The translations under genes and the position numbers were made by a program. DNA of 64,000 nucleotides, from positions 1 through 64,000 of the forward strand of contig QCHH01000001.1 of NCBI GenBank assembly GCA_003279585.1, read 5' to 3'. The notes beneath the pieces were generated by a model, which was not told where the DNA came from, made no database searches, and saw only the letters and a program-made list of their open reading frames with translations. The stretch is from Prochlorococcus sp. AG-402-A08 (lineage in GTDB: Bacteria > Cyanobacteriota > Cyanobacteriia > PCC-6307 > Cyanobiaceae). This document shows positions 37,139 through 48,038 of the stretch, piece by piece. How positions within the stretch are numbered: the first letter of the stretch is position 1; every line of letters starts with the position of its first letter.

Positions 37139-38602
37139 ATGCGAATACTTTTTGCTGCTGCTGAATGCGCCCCAATGATAAAGGTTGGAGGTATGGGTGA
37201 TGTCGTTGGTTCATTACCTCCTGCGCTTAAAAAACTTGGACATGACGTTCGATTAATAATTCCAGGGTATGGAAAATTATGGACTTTGATGGATATTGCT
37301 CCTGAACCTATTTTTCGGGCCAACACAATGGGTGTTGACTTCGCTGTTTTTGAAACAAGGCACCCCTCCAATGGGTTGCCAATTTATTTAGTTGGACATC
37401 CTTGTTTTGATCCTGAGCGTATTTACGGAGGAGAAGATGAAGATTGGAGATTTACTTTCTTTGCTAGTGCAGTCTCTGAATTTGCATGGAACTCATGGAA
37501 ACCACAAGTCCTCCACTGTCATGATTGGCATACTGGAATGATCCCAGTTTGGATGCATCAAGACCCCGATATCAGCACGGTATTTACTATTCATAATCTC
37601 AAGTATCAAGGCCCATGGAGATGGAAGCTTGATCAAATAACATGGTGCCCATGGTATATGCATGGTGATCACACTATGGCATCAGCAATGTTGTATGCCG
37701 ATAGGGTCAATGCAGTATCTCCAACTTATTCAAGGGAAATTAGAACGTCTGAATATGGAGAAAAATTAGAGGGACTTTTAAATTATATTTCTGGGAAATT
37801 ACGTGGAATATTAAATGGAGTTGATCTAGATGAGTGGAATCCAGCAAAAGATAATTCATTGCCAGCTAAATTTAGTGTAGATAATATTTCTGGTAGAGCA
37901 ATTAATAAAAGAGTCCTTCAAGAAAGAATGGGACTTGAAGTGAATCCAGATAAATATTTGATGGGAATGGTTGGTAGACTTGTTGATCAAAAAGGTATTG
38001 ACCTTTTACTACAAGTGGCTAATAGGCTTCTTTCTTATACTGACTCTCAGGTAGTTGTTCTTGGAACAGGAGATCGCTATTTAGAGTCCTCCTTATGGCA
38101 ACTTGCAATTGAGTATCCTGGTCGTTTTTCTGTTTTTCTAACTTACGACGATGCATTATCTAGGCTCATTTATGGAGGCGCTGATGCATTCCTCATGCCT
38201 AGTCGTTTCGAGCCATGTGGAATCAGTCAATTATTAGCTATGCGTTATGGTGCTATTCCAATCGTTAGAAAAGTAGGCGGTCTGGTTGATACAGTAGAGC
38301 CCTATAACCCTATGAATGAAACAGGTTCCGGATTTTGCTTTGATAGGTATGAACCGATTGACTTTTATACAGCATTAGTTCGTTCTTGGGAAGCATATAG
38401 ACATCAGAAAAGTTGGAAAGAGTTACAAGTAAGAGCAATGTCAAATAAATATAGTTGGGATAGATCAGCGAAGGAATATGAATTGATGTATAAAGATGTT
38501 TGTGGAATTAAGGAGCCTTCTCCTGATGCTGCTGAGGTTGAAAAGTTTTCTTACGGTCAAGAAGCAGATCCTTCAAGGAAAGGGAAAAAAATAAAATTAT
38601 AG
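37139..38602 (+). CDS. glgA: Glycogen synthase
   Basis: GT5 glycosyltransferase that extends alpha-1,4-glucan from ADP-glucose. At 487 aa it shows the N-terminal ADP-glucose motif [13 protein letters not shown], the second Rossmann start [15 protein letters not shown], and the catalytic-region [18 protein letters not shown] with KVGGLVDTV. The tail (about 475-487) is basic and variable. It partners with glgB in glycogen synthesis. Confidence 0.97.
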   Translation: MRILFAAAECAPMIKVGGMGDVVGSLPPALKKLGHDVRLIIPGYGKLWTLMDIAPEPIFRANTMGVDFAVFETRHPSNGLPIYLVGHPCFDPERIYGGEDEDWRFTFFASAVSEFAWNSWKPQVLHCHDWHTGMIPVWMHQDPDISTVFTIHNLKYQGPWRWKLDQITWCPWYMHGDHTMASAMLYADRVNAVSPTYSREIRTSEYGEKLEGLLNYISGKLRGILNGVDLDEWNPAKDNSLPAKFSVDNISGRAINKRVLQERMGLEVNPDKYLMGMVGRLVDQKGIDLLLQVANRLLSYTDSQVVVLGTGDRYLESSLWQLAIEYPGRFSVFLTYDDALSRLIYGGADAFLMPSRFEPCGISQLLAMRYGAIPIVRKVGGLVDTVEPYNPMNETGSGFCFDRYEPIDFYTALVRSWEAYRHQKSWKELQVRAMSNKYSWDRSAKEYELMYKDVCGIKEPSPDAAEVEKFSYGQEADPSRKGKKIKL

Positions 38603-38647
38603 GATTTTTGAGTATTTAGGTTACTTTGCTTATGTTCAAATAATTGT

Positions 38648-40045
38648 ATGGATATTACTTTTAAGGACTTAGTTAAACTATGGGGGAAGCTGGTTAATCA
38701 AAAGGAAATTAACCTTGATTTACCTCTTGGTCGTATATCTACTGATTCGAGGAAAATTGAAAAGGGTGATTTCTTTGTCCCTTTAGTAGGCAAAAAATTT
38801 GATGGTCATGACTACTTAGATATGGCTTTTGATATTGGTATACAGGCCGCAATAGTTTCTGAACGATTTAATGGTTTGGTACCAAATGATCTGCCTCACT
38901 GGGTGGTCCCAGATACTCTGTACGCCTATCAACAGATCGCATTGCTTCATCGGAGAAATTTAAATATTCCTGTGGTTGCTGTTACTGGTTCTGTTGGCAA
39001 AACAACTACAAGAGAATTGATTCGGGCAATACTGTCTCCCCTTGGTGAAATTGTTTCAAGTAGAGGTAATGAAAATAATGATGTGGGTGTTCCAAAAACC
39101 TTGCTTAGAGGGTCGGAAACAGATGCTGCATTTGTTCTTGAAATGGGTATGCGTGGTTTTGGACAAATTGAACGTCTCTCTCGAGTTGCTGAACCTGATA
39201 TTGCTGTGATTACAAATGTGGGACAAGCTCATATTGGTATTCTTGGTAGTAGAGAAAATATTGCAAAAGCCAAGTCTGAAATCACCTCAAACCTAAGATC
39301 TGATGGCGTTGTGATTATTCCTTTTGGTGATTACCTCTTAGAAAAGGCTTTATTAGAAAAATGGTCAGGACGTATTGTTCGAGTAGAGATAGAGGGCTTT
39401 TCACTGGATTGGTTAAGCTGCAATGATGAGCATTTTGCTTTTCAAGATATTGAACCAGATTATAGTTCTAAAATTGACATGCAAAATAATTTCATATTTT
39501 TTGAGGGTAGTAAGTTTCAATTGCCCCTTAATGGAAGACATAATGCCATGAATTTTTTAATGGCATTGACCGTCGCAACAGAATTAGGAATATCAATAAA
39601 GAATCTTGATCAATTAAAAATAAATATGCCAATGGGAAGAAATAGATTGGTTGATTGTGGACAATATTTAGTGTTAGATGAGACTTATAATGCGTCTCCC
39701 GAATCTGTTATTGCATCTTTAGAGCTATTGGTAAGCAAGCCTGGTAGACATTTTGCAGTTTTAGGTACGATGCTTGAGTTGGGCTCTGAGAGTATTTCAC
39801 TTCATCAGATAGTTCTTAAAAGAGCCATTGCATTAGGTCTTGCTGGAATTGTTTTTGTCTCATGTGGGGAGGAATTTAATATCATAAAAGAGACAATCAA
39901 AGAATTACCAAATCATGATGTGGTAAGAACACCAAGAGATGCAGCTAAATCTCTATTATCATGGCTTTCACCTGGAGATAATATTTTAATTAAAGGTAGT
40001 CGTAAGTTGGAATTGGAAAAAGTATTACCTTATTTACAACAATAA
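38648..40045 (+). CDS. murF: UDP-N-acetylmuramoyl-tripeptide--D-alanyl-D-alanine ligase
   Basis: Cytoplasmic ATP-dependent ligase that completes the peptidoglycan pentapeptide. The three Mur domains are visible: the N-terminal UDP-binding part (GRISTDSRKIEKGDFFVPL), the central ATPase P-loop VTGSVGKTTTRELI with EMGMRGFGQIERL, and the C-terminal DETYNASPESVIASLELL. At 465 aa it has normal length. It converges on glmU 15 bp away, another wall-precursor gene. Confidence 0.96.
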   Translation: MDITFKDLVKLWGKLVNQKEINLDLPLGRISTDSRKIEKGDFFVPLVGKKFDGHDYLDMAFDIGIQAAIVSERFNGLVPNDLPHWVVPDTLYAYQQIALLHRRNLNIPVVAVTGSVGKTTTRELIRAILSPLGEIVSSRGNENNDVGVPKTLLRGSETDAAFVLEMGMRGFGQIERLSRVAEPDIAVITNVGQAHIGILGSRENIAKAKSEITSNLRSDGVVIIPFGDYLLEKALLEKWSGRIVRVEIEGFSLDWLSCNDEHFAFQDIEPDYSSKIDMQNNFIFFEGSKFQLPLNGRHNAMNFLMALTVATELGISIKNLDQLKINMPMGRNRLVDCGQYLVLDETYNASPESVIASLELLVSKPGRHFAVLGTMLELGSESISLHQIVLKRAIALGLAGIVFVSCGEEFNIIKETIKELPNHDVVRTPRDAAKSLLSWLSPGDNILIKGSRKLELEKVLPYLQQ

Positions 40046-40058
40046 CTTCGCTGTTGTA
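40035..40058. other. Intergenic hairpin between convergent murF and glmU
   Basis: A 7-bp inverted repeat, TACAACA...TGTTGTA, that covers the murF stop codon and the 14-bp gap before the glmU stop. It has no T-tract on either strand, so it is at best a weak bidirectional terminator or mRNA-end stabiliser. Confidence 0.3.
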
Positions 40059-40059
40059 G

Positions 40060-41400
40060 TTAATCAGTCTTAGTCCTAATAATTGCTTTTGATCTTTCAA
40101 CTACTAAACTTTTATCAGGAATATCTTTACTTATTGTTGAACCTGCACCAATGGTTACATGTGAGCCAATCTTGATGGGTGCAACAAGTACTGTATTCGC
40201 ACCGGTTTTTGAATAATCATCAATAATTGTTCTATGTTTATTTTTGCCATCAAAATTAGCTGTAATAGTACCTGCTCCAATATTAATATTTTTTCCTAGA
40301 GCTGAATCACCTACATAGCTTAAATGATTAATTTTTGTTCCTTCCCCAATACAACTTTTTTTTATTTCTACAAAGTTTCCTATCTTAGAATTTTTTCTTA
40401 TGTTGGATTCCGGTCTTATATGGGCGAATGGACCAATTGATGTATTATTCCCAATCGTTGCCTCATTGATGAATGAATGGATGGCTAATACATTTTCCGC
40501 AAGAGTTGAATTTGTTATGACAGTACCTGGTCCTAGATGACATCCATTGCCAATACTGCATTTACCGCGAAGATGAGTTTGTGGCTCGATTATTACGTCT
40601 GTACCAAAGTTCGATTCCTCACTTAGCGAACAACTAATTGGATCAACAAATGAAACCCCCTTGCTCATCCATAAGGATTTAAGCTCTTCTTGGATGTAAT
40701 GTTCGCATTCAGATAGTTGAAACCTATCATTAATGCCCTTAATCTCAAATGGATTATCTACCTCAAAATGCAATGCTTTCTTAAGTAAACTTATAGTATC
40801 TGTTAGATAAATCTCATGTTGACTGTTTTGGTTAGATAATAAGTTTAAAACATCTGATAGTTGTTGCCAATCAAAACAATATATACCTGCATTTATTAAT
40901 TTATTTTTTCGCTGTTCAATAGTGCAATCTCTTTCTTCGATTATCTTTTTGACTAGTCCAGACTCATCTGTGAATACTCGCCCATATCCTGTTGGTGAGT
41001 CTAAACTTGCAGATAAAAAAGTTACACTCGCATTTGATTCTTTATGAAATTTTAAAAGTGAACTTAAAGTTTCTTCTCTTAGTAGCGGTACATCTCCATT
41101 TAATACTAAAAGTTCTCCATTGAATCCATCTAATTTTGGAATTAATTGTTGAATAGCATGACCAGTTCCATTTTGAGGTTGTTGAAGAATAAAATCTAAG
41201 TCTTGATGATGTTTTAAAGAGTCTTTTACTAAGTTAGCTTCATGTCCTACAACTATTAATCTAAGGTTTGGCTTGAGTTCTTGAGTCGAGGACAAAACTC
41301 TATCGATAAGAGATTTTCCTGCCAAAGGGTGAAGAACCTTCGGCAGGTTACTTTTCATTCGCGTACCTTTTCCAGCCGCTAAAATTGCGATGGCAAGCAT
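40060..41400 (-). CDS. glmU: Bifunctional UDP-GlcNAc pyrophosphorylase / glucosamine-1-phosphate acetyltransferase
   Basis: Makes UDP-GlcNAc for peptidoglycan and lipopolysaccharide. The N-terminal uridylyltransferase half shows [28 protein letters not shown] and NGDVPLL. From about residue 245 the C-terminal half is a left-handed beta-helix of hexapeptide repeats ([36 protein letters not shown]) with the catalytic His in FAHIRP. Its 446 aa is typical. It starts 37 bp downstream of the MnmC-like gene's stop. Confidence 0.97.
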   Translation of the reverse strand: MLAIAILAAGKGTRMKSNLPKVLHPLAGKSLIDRVLSSTQELKPNLRLIVVGHEANLVKDSLKHHQDLDFILQQPQNGTGHAIQQLIPKLDGFNGELLVLNGDVPLLREETLSSLLKFHKESNASVTFLSASLDSPTGYGRVFTDESGLVKKIIEERDCTIEQRKNKLINAGIYCFDWQQLSDVLNLLSNQNSQHEIYLTDTISLLKKALHFEVDNPFEIKGINDRFQLSECEHYIQEELKSLWMSKGVSFVDPISCSLSEESNFGTDVIIEPQTHLRGKCSIGNGCHLGPGTVITNSTLAENVLAIHSFINEATIGNNTSIGPFAHIRPESNIRKNSKIGNFVEIKKSCIGEGTKINHLSYVGDSALGKNINIGAGTITANFDGKNKHRTIIDDYSKTGANTVLVAPIKIGSHVTIGAGSTISKDIPDKSLVVERSKAIIRTKTD

Positions 41401-41437
41401 TAGAGTACTTTTTTGAAGAAATCTAATTGCTTTATTG

Positions 41438-42334
41438 CTATTGCGCAGTATTCCATCGTTTTCTCCATGATGAAGTGTTTATTAATTGACTTTTAGATTG
41501 CTCTATTTCTCTTGTTGAAATAATTTCTTTAGAGTTCCCTTTTCCTGTTGGATCCCTGTAAGGAATTGATGAACGCGTATCTAGGTGTTCTATTTCCATG
41601 GTACTTAAGTTTTTAATGTAAAAATTTTTTGAAATACACTGTGGTTCTATTCCCTTTCTCATGGCAACTGTCCCTACACTCCATTTGTTGTGGTTATTAA
41701 TTGAGGGAGGTATGGAATAGATTTTTAAACCAGCTCTTTTGAAACTCCCTCTGATTGAGGCAGCACTTGAGTATGTAATCAAACGCCCTTCTGAAGATAG
41801 TCTTTTGGATAATGAAGAGATGAATTCTTCGCTCCAAAGCTCAGGACACTTTTGCGGAGAAAAAGGATCAAGAAGAATTAAATCAAAGCTTAGAGAATCT
41901 TGTATTTCATATATTTTTTGTCTTGCATCTCCCCAGTGAACAGTTCCTTCGTTAAAGCCTTCAGACCATTTTCCTGATTTGTTTAAGCAATTAAAAAAAT
42001 GTAATACTTTTGAAGACCAAATTCTCTGAAATGTTTTTTCATTAAGAGCAAGTTTAAGAGGCCTTTGATCAATCTCAAGCCCATGCCATTCAATTTTTAT
42101 ATTGCTTTGAAGTAACTTTTCGAGAATACATCCTGTGTTATACCCCAATCCCATGCAAACATCTAAAACAACTATTTTTTCAGTGTTAGAAAATTGTTCT
42201 AATTGAGCAGGTAAGAGATATTTAGCAATTGATTCTTTAATTGCTCCGTCCTTATCATGAAATCCTTCTTCATAGTACGTGCTATACAGACTTAAACTCC
42301 CGTCCTTTGTCGTATGTTTTTTTAAGTCATCCAA
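41438..42334 (-). CDS. MnmC-like SAM-dependent methyltransferase (DUF752)
   Basis: A 298-aa protein like the methyltransferase half of MnmC, which finishes 5-methylaminomethyl-uridine at tRNA wobble position 34. The SAM-binding loop is [18 protein letters not shown], and [20 protein letters not shown] is the diagnostic DPF motif. The FAD-dependent oxidase half of E. coli MnmC is absent, as in other stand-alone forms. The start is a TTG, 13 bp after the aroA stop; the next Met is deep inside. The tRNA role is inferred from the family. Confidence 0.85.
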   Translation of the reverse strand: MDDLKKHTTKDGSLSLYSTYYEEGFHDKDGAIKESIAKYLLPAQLEQFSNTEKIVVLDVCMGLGYNTGCILEKLLQSNIKIEWHGLEIDQRPLKLALNEKTFQRIWSSKVLHFFNCLNKSGKWSEGFNEGTVHWGDARQKIYEIQDSLSFDLILLDPFSPQKCPELWSEEFISSLSKRLSSEGRLITYSSAASIRGSFKRAGLKIYSIPPSINNHNKWSVGTVAMRKGIEPQCISKNFYIKNLSTMEIEHLDTRSSIPYRDPTGKGNSKEIISTREIEQSKSQLINTSSWRKRWNTAQ

Positions 42335-42347
42335 TTCTAAGAAAAAG

Positions 42348-43682
42348 TTAATTTTTTTGTTGAAGTCTCATAAGATCACTCCAGAAATCAGGATATGAGA
42401 TCGCTGCAGCTTCACTGCGTCGTAATGTCGAATTAGAGTTAGCCATTATTGAAGCAATAGCTAGACTCATGGCTATACGGTGATCATCTTCGCTATCAAG
42501 CTCGCACCCTTTTAAATTATTTCCTCCATAGATAGTTAGACCATCTTCATGCTCATCTACTTTTGCTCCCATTCTTTTTAATTGCCTGGCCATTACAGCT
42601 AATCGATCAGTTTCTTTTACTCTCAATTCACTTGCTCCTTTTATTTGGCTGATACCATTACACAAACATGCTGCTACGGATAATATTGGTATCTCGTCTA
42701 CAAGCCGAGGCATTATTTCACCATCAATTTCAAATGGTTTCAAGTTCTCTTTGTAGAAAACTTCAATATCCCCGACTGGTTCACCTGCCACATCTCTTTT
42801 GTTTATTACGTTGATATTTGCTTCCATTGCTTCTAATACGTCAAGTATGCCAGTTCTTGTTGGATTTAAACCAACATTCTCCACAACTAATTCTGATCCG
42901 GGAATGATGCTACCTGCAACGAGCCAAAATGCAGCGGAACTAATATCACCTGGAACAATAATTGATTGACCTTTTAGATCTTTACCTGGGTAAACAGTTA
43001 TATGTCTACCCATTTCTCCACCAACTTCTAGATTGGCTCCGAAGGCTTTTAACATTCTCTCACTATGATCTCTTGATCTGGCGGGTTCAATAACAGTTGT
43101 TGATCCCTCTGCATTAAGAGCAGCTAGTAGTATTGCAGATTTTATCTGAGCACTTGCTACTGGAGTACCAATTACGGCCCCTTTTAATTTGTTCCCAATA
43201 ATCGATAGAGGAGCAAAGTCTCCACTGCATCTTCCAGAAACTTTGGCTCGCATCATTTTTAACGGCTGTCCTACTCTTTTCATCGGCCTATTTCGGAGTG
43301 ATTTATCTCCTGTAAGGATGAAATGATGATTTTCTTGACCGGCCAATAATCCCATTATTAATCTCATAGTTGTTCCTGAATTTCCGCAGTTCAAAATATC
43401 TTCTGGCTCTTGGAGGCCATTTAATCCAACACCTTCAATTTCAACAATGTCTCCTTTATTGATTGGACTAATCTTTACGCCCATCGACCTAAGGCATTCA
43501 GCAGTACTTAATGGATCTTCAGCAGGTAAAAGACCCTCAATTATTGTTTTCCCTTTAGCAATACCCCCAAAAAGTAGTGCACGGTGGGAGATTGATTTAT
43601 CTCCAGGTACTTTTACTTTCCCACAGAGCTTCCCTCCTTTTTGAAGGTCTCTTAAAGAATGATCTTTAGTGGGAAGTTTCAA
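42348..43682 (-). CDS. aroA: 3-phosphoshikimate 1-carboxyvinyltransferase (EPSP synthase)
   Basis: Transfers enolpyruvyl from PEP to shikimate-3-phosphate on the path to chorismate, which also feeds menaquinone-type quinones. At 444 aa it shows [44 protein letters not shown], and [17 protein letters not shown] with the final [12 protein letters not shown]. The start is a TTG about 27 codons before the conserved core; it is the only non-internal choice I see. mnmC-like follows closely. Confidence 0.96.
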   Translation of the reverse strand: MKLPTKDHSLRDLQKGGKLCGKVKVPGDKSISHRALLFGGIAKGKTIIEGLLPAEDPLSTAECLRSMGVKISPINKGDIVEIEGVGLNGLQEPEDILNCGNSGTTMRLIMGLLAGQENHHFILTGDKSLRNRPMKRVGQPLKMMRAKVSGRCSGDFAPLSIIGNKLKGAVIGTPVASAQIKSAILLAALNAEGSTTVIEPARSRDHSERMLKAFGANLEVGGEMGRHITVYPGKDLKGQSIIVPGDISSAAFWLVAGSIIPGSELVVENVGLNPTRTGILDVLEAMEANINVINKRDVAGEPVGDIEVFYKENLKPFEIDGEIMPRLVDEIPILSVAACLCNGISQIKGASELRVKETDRLAVMARQLKRMGAKVDEHEDGLTIYGGNNLKGCELDSEDDHRIAMSLAIASIMANSNSTLRRSEAAAISYPDFWSDLMRLQQKN

Positions 43683-43740
43683 TGAAAAAATATTTTATTT
43701 ATTTTGTTTATTTTATTTATTGAGATGCTTTATTCCTGAT

Positions 43741-45306
43741 TTATGAATTGTTTATTTGTTTTTGACGCATTAATTCATCGATAACGTACCCAAACAACTC
43801 TGGACTTGGTTGTTTGTTTTCCAACTCAGATAATCCTAACTCTGCCCATCTTGCATCAATTTTGTCTTCAAGCTCTTTAGGTCTAGTTAGTGGTTTGCCC
43901 CAATCGTGATTTTTTTCTGGGCCGATTTTTGTTGTTGCATCAATAGCTAATCTCCCACCCAAGCCTATGTGCTCACTCGCAAAATCTAGTGTATCAAAAG
44001 GAGTATTCTCGAGTATGAACAAATCTCTCTGAGGGTCAACTTGACTGGATAATACCCAAACTATTTGTCTAGGATCTCTTACGTTAATGGTTGAATCGAC
44101 AACTACGACAAATTTTGTATAAGTGAATTGAGGTAAAGCACTCCAAAAAGCCATTGCAGCTCTTTTAGCTTGACCTGGATATGCTTTGTCAATAGAAATA
44201 ACTGCTAATTTATAACTCAACGCTTCCATTGGAAGGAAAAAATCAACAATCTCAGGAATTTGTTGTTTAAGTATTGGTGTATAAATACGATTTAACGCTA
44301 TTGCAAGCATGGCCTCTTCTTTTGGGGGCCTACCGCTAAAGGTTGTTAAAAATATTGGGTTTTTCCTTTGAGTCATGCAGTGGAATCTAATCAAAGGTGA
44401 AGACTCAGCACCCCCATAAAACCCCATATGGTCTCCAAAAGGACCATCCATCATTTCTTCACCTGGAGATATGGATCCTTCCAGAACTATTTCACTGTGA
44501 CTTGGTACTTGAATATCTATAGTTTTGCATTTAGTTAATCGAACACCCTCCCCTGCATATAAACCTGCAAAAAGCCATTCGCTTAGCTGTACTGGAATAG
44601 GAGTTGCTGCAGCCATGACAAGAAGTGGATGAACTCCAATAGCAACTGCAACTTCTAATTTTTTATTCATTGCAGCTGCTTTGCGAAGATGCCTGGCTCC
44701 ACCTCTTACACTTAACCAATGGACTGTCATGCTCTTGGCAGATTGTCTTTGGAGCCTATAAACGCCAACATTTGGCACGCCTGTTTCAGGATCTTTTGTT
44801 ATTACGAGACCTAAAGTGATGGCACCTCCTGCATCCTCAGGCCATGGACGTAAAAGTGGCAAATGATTTAGATCTAAATCATTTTCACCAATTACCTTTT
44901 GGTGACATGGTGGTAAGAGATCAATATCCGGACGTGCTTTAAGAAGATCCCAAGCAACTGAAGCAAAAGCTTTGGTTGCTTTAAATCCTTTCGGAGGCCT
45001 TGGTTGCTGAAGAAGGGATAATTTTTTTCCTAAATCTTCCAATTGCTCTTGGTTCTCTAAGCCCATACTCCAAACCACGCGTTCCATTGTGCCAAGTAAA
45101 TTGACTGCAACAGGCATTGATGAACCTTTAACATTCTCAAAAAGTAGAGCGGGCCCTCCCATCCCAAGGACTCGGTCGCTTATTGCCGCAATTTCTAGGT
45201 CACTATCAACTAGACTACTTACTCTTTTTAATTGACCTTTCTTTTCCAGAAGATTAAGAAAATCTCTAATGTCCCGTGTAAGAGGTTCTTGACGAAATAA
45301 TTTCAT
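43741..45306 (-). CDS. ubiD: UbiD family decarboxylase
   Basis: Prenylated-FMN dependent decarboxylase. In cyanobacteria the homologue is assigned to removing the carboxyl of the prenylated 4-hydroxybenzoate ring in plastoquinone synthesis. At about 521 aa, it shows LRGxARHL-type VRGGARHLRKAAA, MMDGPFGDHMGFYGG, and the Glu-containing EEMMDG segment, with the C-terminal VVVDSTINVRDPRQIVWVLSSQVDPQRD. The track begins at GTG 45318; the ATG at 45306 (MKLFRQEP) is more likely. It is divergent from comB. The flavin prenyltransferase partner UbiX is not in this window. Confidence 0.92.
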   Translation of the reverse strand: MKLFRQEPLTRDIRDFLNLLEKKGQLKRVSSLVDSDLEIAAISDRVLGMGGPALLFENVKGSSMPVAVNLLGTMERVVWSMGLENQEQLEDLGKKLSLLQQPRPPKGFKATKAFASVAWDLLKARPDIDLLPPCHQKVIGENDLDLNHLPLLRPWPEDAGGAITLGLVITKDPETGVPNVGVYRLQRQSAKSMTVHWLSVRGGARHLRKAAAMNKKLEVAVAIGVHPLLVMAAATPIPVQLSEWLFAGLYAGEGVRLTKCKTIDIQVPSHSEIVLEGSISPGEEMMDGPFGDHMGFYGGAESSPLIRFHCMTQRKNPIFLTTFSGRPPKEEAMLAIALNRIYTPILKQQIPEIVDFFLPMEALSYKLAVISIDKAYPGQAKRAAMAFWSALPQFTYTKFVVVVDSTINVRDPRQIVWVLSSQVDPQRDLFILENTPFDTLDFASEHIGLGGRLAIDATTKIGPEKNHDWGKPLTRPKELEDKIDARWAELGLSELENKQPSPELFGYVIDELMRQKQINNS

Positions 45307-45370
45307 AAAGGTCTGCACGATTAACCTATTTATCTAGTTACTGTGACGCAAGTTATCAGCCTTTGTGGAA

Positions 45371-46099
45371 ATGAAACTTTCTTATTTTTATGTAGCGGCA
45401 GATGTGCCTAGAGGAATTATTCCTGAATCATCAGTAGTTATAGATGTTCTCAGAGCCACAACAACTATTGCCTGGGCTCTTGAAAATGGAGCTGATTCAG
45501 TGCAAGTGTTTGCAGATGTTGATGAACTTAAAAATCAAGCAAAGACTTTTGACGCTAAAGATAAAATTCTTGTTGGAGAGAGAGGAGGAGAAAAACTAGA
45601 TGGTTTTGACTTAGGAAATTCTCCATTGGGAGTCTCATCTGAGCGAGTCAAAGGTAAAAGAGTTTTTATGAGCACCACAAATGGAACAAGGTCACTGCAT
45701 CGTGTAAGAGAATCTAAAAATTTATATACAATGGCACTTGCAAATAGGAAAGCTATTGCTGAAAGATTGAAAAGTGATAATCCCCAAGAAGTTTGGATTG
45801 TTGGTAGTGGGTGGGAAGGTTCCTATTCTTTAGAAGATTCTTTAGCCGCTGGAGCTTTAGCCTCTCTTTTAATGGATCAATTAGAGTCAGTTCAGATATT
45901 AAATGATGAATTGATGTCCTCCCTAGCACTATGGAAAAATTGGGAGAATGATGTTGAAGGATGTTTACGTGTTGCAAGTCATGGACAAAGACTTGCAGGG
46001 ATAGGTAATCATGATGATGATTTCGCTTGTTGCGCTTCTTTGGACAACCTTTCTGTTATTCCGAAACAGATTGAGATGGGCGTACTTCGCTCAAACTAA
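45371..46099 (+). CDS. comB: 2-phosphosulfolactate phosphatase family protein (ComB)
   Basis: A 242-aa protein of the ComB family, which dephosphorylates 2-phosphosulfolactate in archaeal coenzyme M synthesis. Family features are [52 protein letters not shown], and the [13 protein letters not shown] segment. Cyanobacteria do not make coenzyme M, so the in vivo substrate is uncertain. The track uses GTG 45365; ATG 45371 ([15 protein letters not shown]) is a better start. Confidence 0.9.
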   Translation: MKLSYFYVAADVPRGIIPESSVVIDVLRATTTIAWALENGADSVQVFADVDELKNQAKTFDAKDKILVGERGGEKLDGFDLGNSPLGVSSERVKGKRVFMSTTNGTRSLHRVRESKNLYTMALANRKAIAERLKSDNPQEVWIVGSGWEGSYSLEDSLAAGALASLLMDQLESVQILNDELMSSLALWKNWENDVEGCLRVASHGQRLAGIGNHDDDFACCASLDNLSVIPKQIEMGVLRSN

Positions 46100-46126
46100 C
46101 TTTTAAATTATTTTCTTTTTAACTCA

Positions 46127-46951
46127 GTGTCAGATTTTTTGGCTGCTGCCTTACAGCTAACCAGCACCTCAGAGATTGACGCAAATCTCAATGCTGCAGA
46201 AGAACAAATTGAGTTGGCGGCAAGGCGTGGGGCTGATCTTGTTGGACTTCCTGAAAACTTTGCATTTTTGGGGGAAGATCAAAAGAAATTGAAAATTGCA
46301 TCTTCAATCTATGAAAAATGCAATAGTTTTTTAGTCACAATGGCAAGGAGATATCAAGTCGTTTTGCTTGGAGGCGGTTTCCCTGTCCCCGCTGGCGATG
46401 GAGTAAGAACTTTAAATAGAGCGGAATTGTTTGGAAAGGACGGTCAATCTCTAGCAAGATATGACAAAATCCACCTTTTTGACGTTGATCTTCCTGAGGG
46501 TAATACCTATAGAGAATCTGAAACAATTGTTTCCGGTAGTGAATCTCCACCTGTTGTTGATGTTCCAGGCCTTTGTAAGATCGGATTATCTATCTGTTAC
46601 GACGTTCGATTCCCTGAACTTTATAGGGATTTGGTCAGCAAAGGTGCAGACTTACTAATGATTCCAGCTGCTTTTACTGCATTTACGGGTAAGGATCATT
46701 GGCAAGTTTTGCTTCAAGCAAGAGCTATTGAAAATACCGCTTATGTTGTTGCACCAGCCCAAACTGGTCGCCACTATGGCAGAAGACAAAGTCATGGACA
46801 TGCAATGGTTATTGATCCATGGGGTACAGTCCTGGCCGATGCAGGGGTCGTTCAAGGAGCAGCAATCGCTCCTGCTGATAAAGAGAGAGTGGAAAGGATT
46901 CGAGGACAAATGCCCAGCCTAAAACATAGAAAAACAGAGCTTTTTATTTGA
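46127..46951 (+). CDS. Carbon-nitrogen hydrolase (Nit1/Nit2-type nitrilase superfamily)
   Basis: A 274-aa amidase with the Glu-Lys-Cys triad: Glu in VGLPENFAFLG, Lys in YDKIHLFDVDLPEG and Cys in GLSICYDVRFPELYR. The IHLFDVD and GRRQSHGHAMVIDPWG segments match Nit1-branch enzymes that hydrolyse deaminated glutathione. The start is GTG. The stop overlaps the amidase ATG (TGATG), so the two are translationally linked, though a functional link is not obvious. Confidence 0.92.
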   Translation: MSDFLAAALQLTSTSEIDANLNAAEEQIELAARRGADLVGLPENFAFLGEDQKKLKIASSIYEKCNSFLVTMARRYQVVLLGGGFPVPAGDGVRTLNRAELFGKDGQSLARYDKIHLFDVDLPEGNTYRESETIVSGSESPPVVDVPGLCKIGLSICYDVRFPELYRDLVSKGADLLMIPAAFTAFTGKDHWQVLLQARAIENTAYVVAPAQTGRHYGRRQSHGHAMVIDPWGTVLADAGVVQGAAIAPADKERVERIRGQMPSLKHRKTELFI

Positions 46952-48036
46952 TGTTTAAAGATCAATCTTTAAAGTCAAAATTAGCATTGTTTGCGGGATT
47001 TATCTTTTGTTCCAATATTTTTATTTCTTTACCTCTCAGATCTGCTAGTGCTCTTGCAGCCTGGGCCTTGGCTAGTAACGGTAGTCTTAAATTACGAACT
47101 TCCACTGGGGCTAAGTTAGAGGCTTTTTATCAATCCTCAAGCAGCGATAAAGGTGAAAGGGTATGGATTGATTTCCCTGGTGAATTAAGCCGACCTAGAG
47201 CTATTAAAGGCAATGGATCAGTTAAGGAAATCAGACTAGGTAAGCCTACAAAGGGTAAGACAAGACTTGTTATTGAGTTTCTTCCATCAGTTGAATTAGA
47301 ACCCTCAAAATTACAATTAATTGGTATTTCACCAAACACGTGGGAGTTGAAAATTATTGGCTTAGAAAGTAATTCATTTCGTTCTATTGGAGAAGGTAAT
47401 ATATTAAGAAACTCAATAAAAAGAACTTTTGAAAAGATAAAGATTAAGGATTTAGATGTTTCTTCTTTACCTAATGTCCCTTATGGAAAGTATAAAGTTG
47501 TTATTGATCCAGGCCATGGTGGCTCAGATCCTGGTGCTGTTGGAATAAATGGATTAAGAGAGACTGATATTGTTTTAGAAGTTTCAAAGAGTGTTTCAGA
47601 ATTTCTAAAAAATAAAGGTGTAAAAACTATTTTAACTAGAAATTATGAGAGAACATTAGACTTACAACCAAGGGTTACCAAAGCTAATAATTCAAAAGCA
47701 GATGCTTTTGTTAGTATTCATGCAAATGCAACAAGAGGAAGGCGAAAAGATGTTAATGGTTTAGAGACATATTATTACTCTGGGTATAAAGGACATTCTT
47801 TAGCTAAAAATATTCAAAAACAAATTTTAATTTTTTCTCCCCAAAGCCCTGATAGAGGTGTTCGTAGATCTCGCTTTTATGTTATTAGAAAAACATCCAT
47901 GCCTGCAGCTTTAGTAGAGATTGGATTTGTGACTGGTATGTATGATGCAGATTTATTACGACAAAAAAATTATAGGGATCAAATGGCTTTTGCTATCGCT
48001 AAGGGAATACTGAATTTTCTTAGAGTCTCAAATTAG
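46951..48036 (+). CDS. N-acetylmuramoyl-L-alanine amidase with N-terminal AMIN-like domain
   Basis: Exported murein hydrolase that cuts stem peptides from glycan strands. The 361-aa protein has a signal peptide (LALFAGFIFCSNIFISLPL), an AMIN-like beta domain (about 40-135) for localisation, and an Amidase_3 domain from about 180 with zinc motif VIDPGHGGSDPGAVG, VSIHANA and the catalytic Glu in ALVEIGFVTG. I chose ATG 46951 over TTG 46948. murI follows with a 2-bp gap, making a cell-wall pair. Confidence 0.93.
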   Translation: MFKDQSLKSKLALFAGFIFCSNIFISLPLRSASALAAWALASNGSLKLRTSTGAKLEAFYQSSSSDKGERVWIDFPGELSRPRAIKGNGSVKEIRLGKPTKGKTRLVIEFLPSVELEPSKLQLIGISPNTWELKIIGLESNSFRSIGEGNILRNSIKRTFEKIKIKDLDVSSLPNVPYGKYKVVIDPGHGGSDPGAVGINGLRETDIVLEVSKSVSEFLKNKGVKTILTRNYERTLDLQPRVTKANNSKADAFVSIHANATRGRRKDVNGLETYYYSGYKGHSLAKNIQKQILIFSPQSPDRGVRRSRFYVIRKTSMPAALVEIGFVTGMYDADLLRQKNYRDQMAFAIAKGILNFLRVSN

Positions 48037-48038
48037 AT

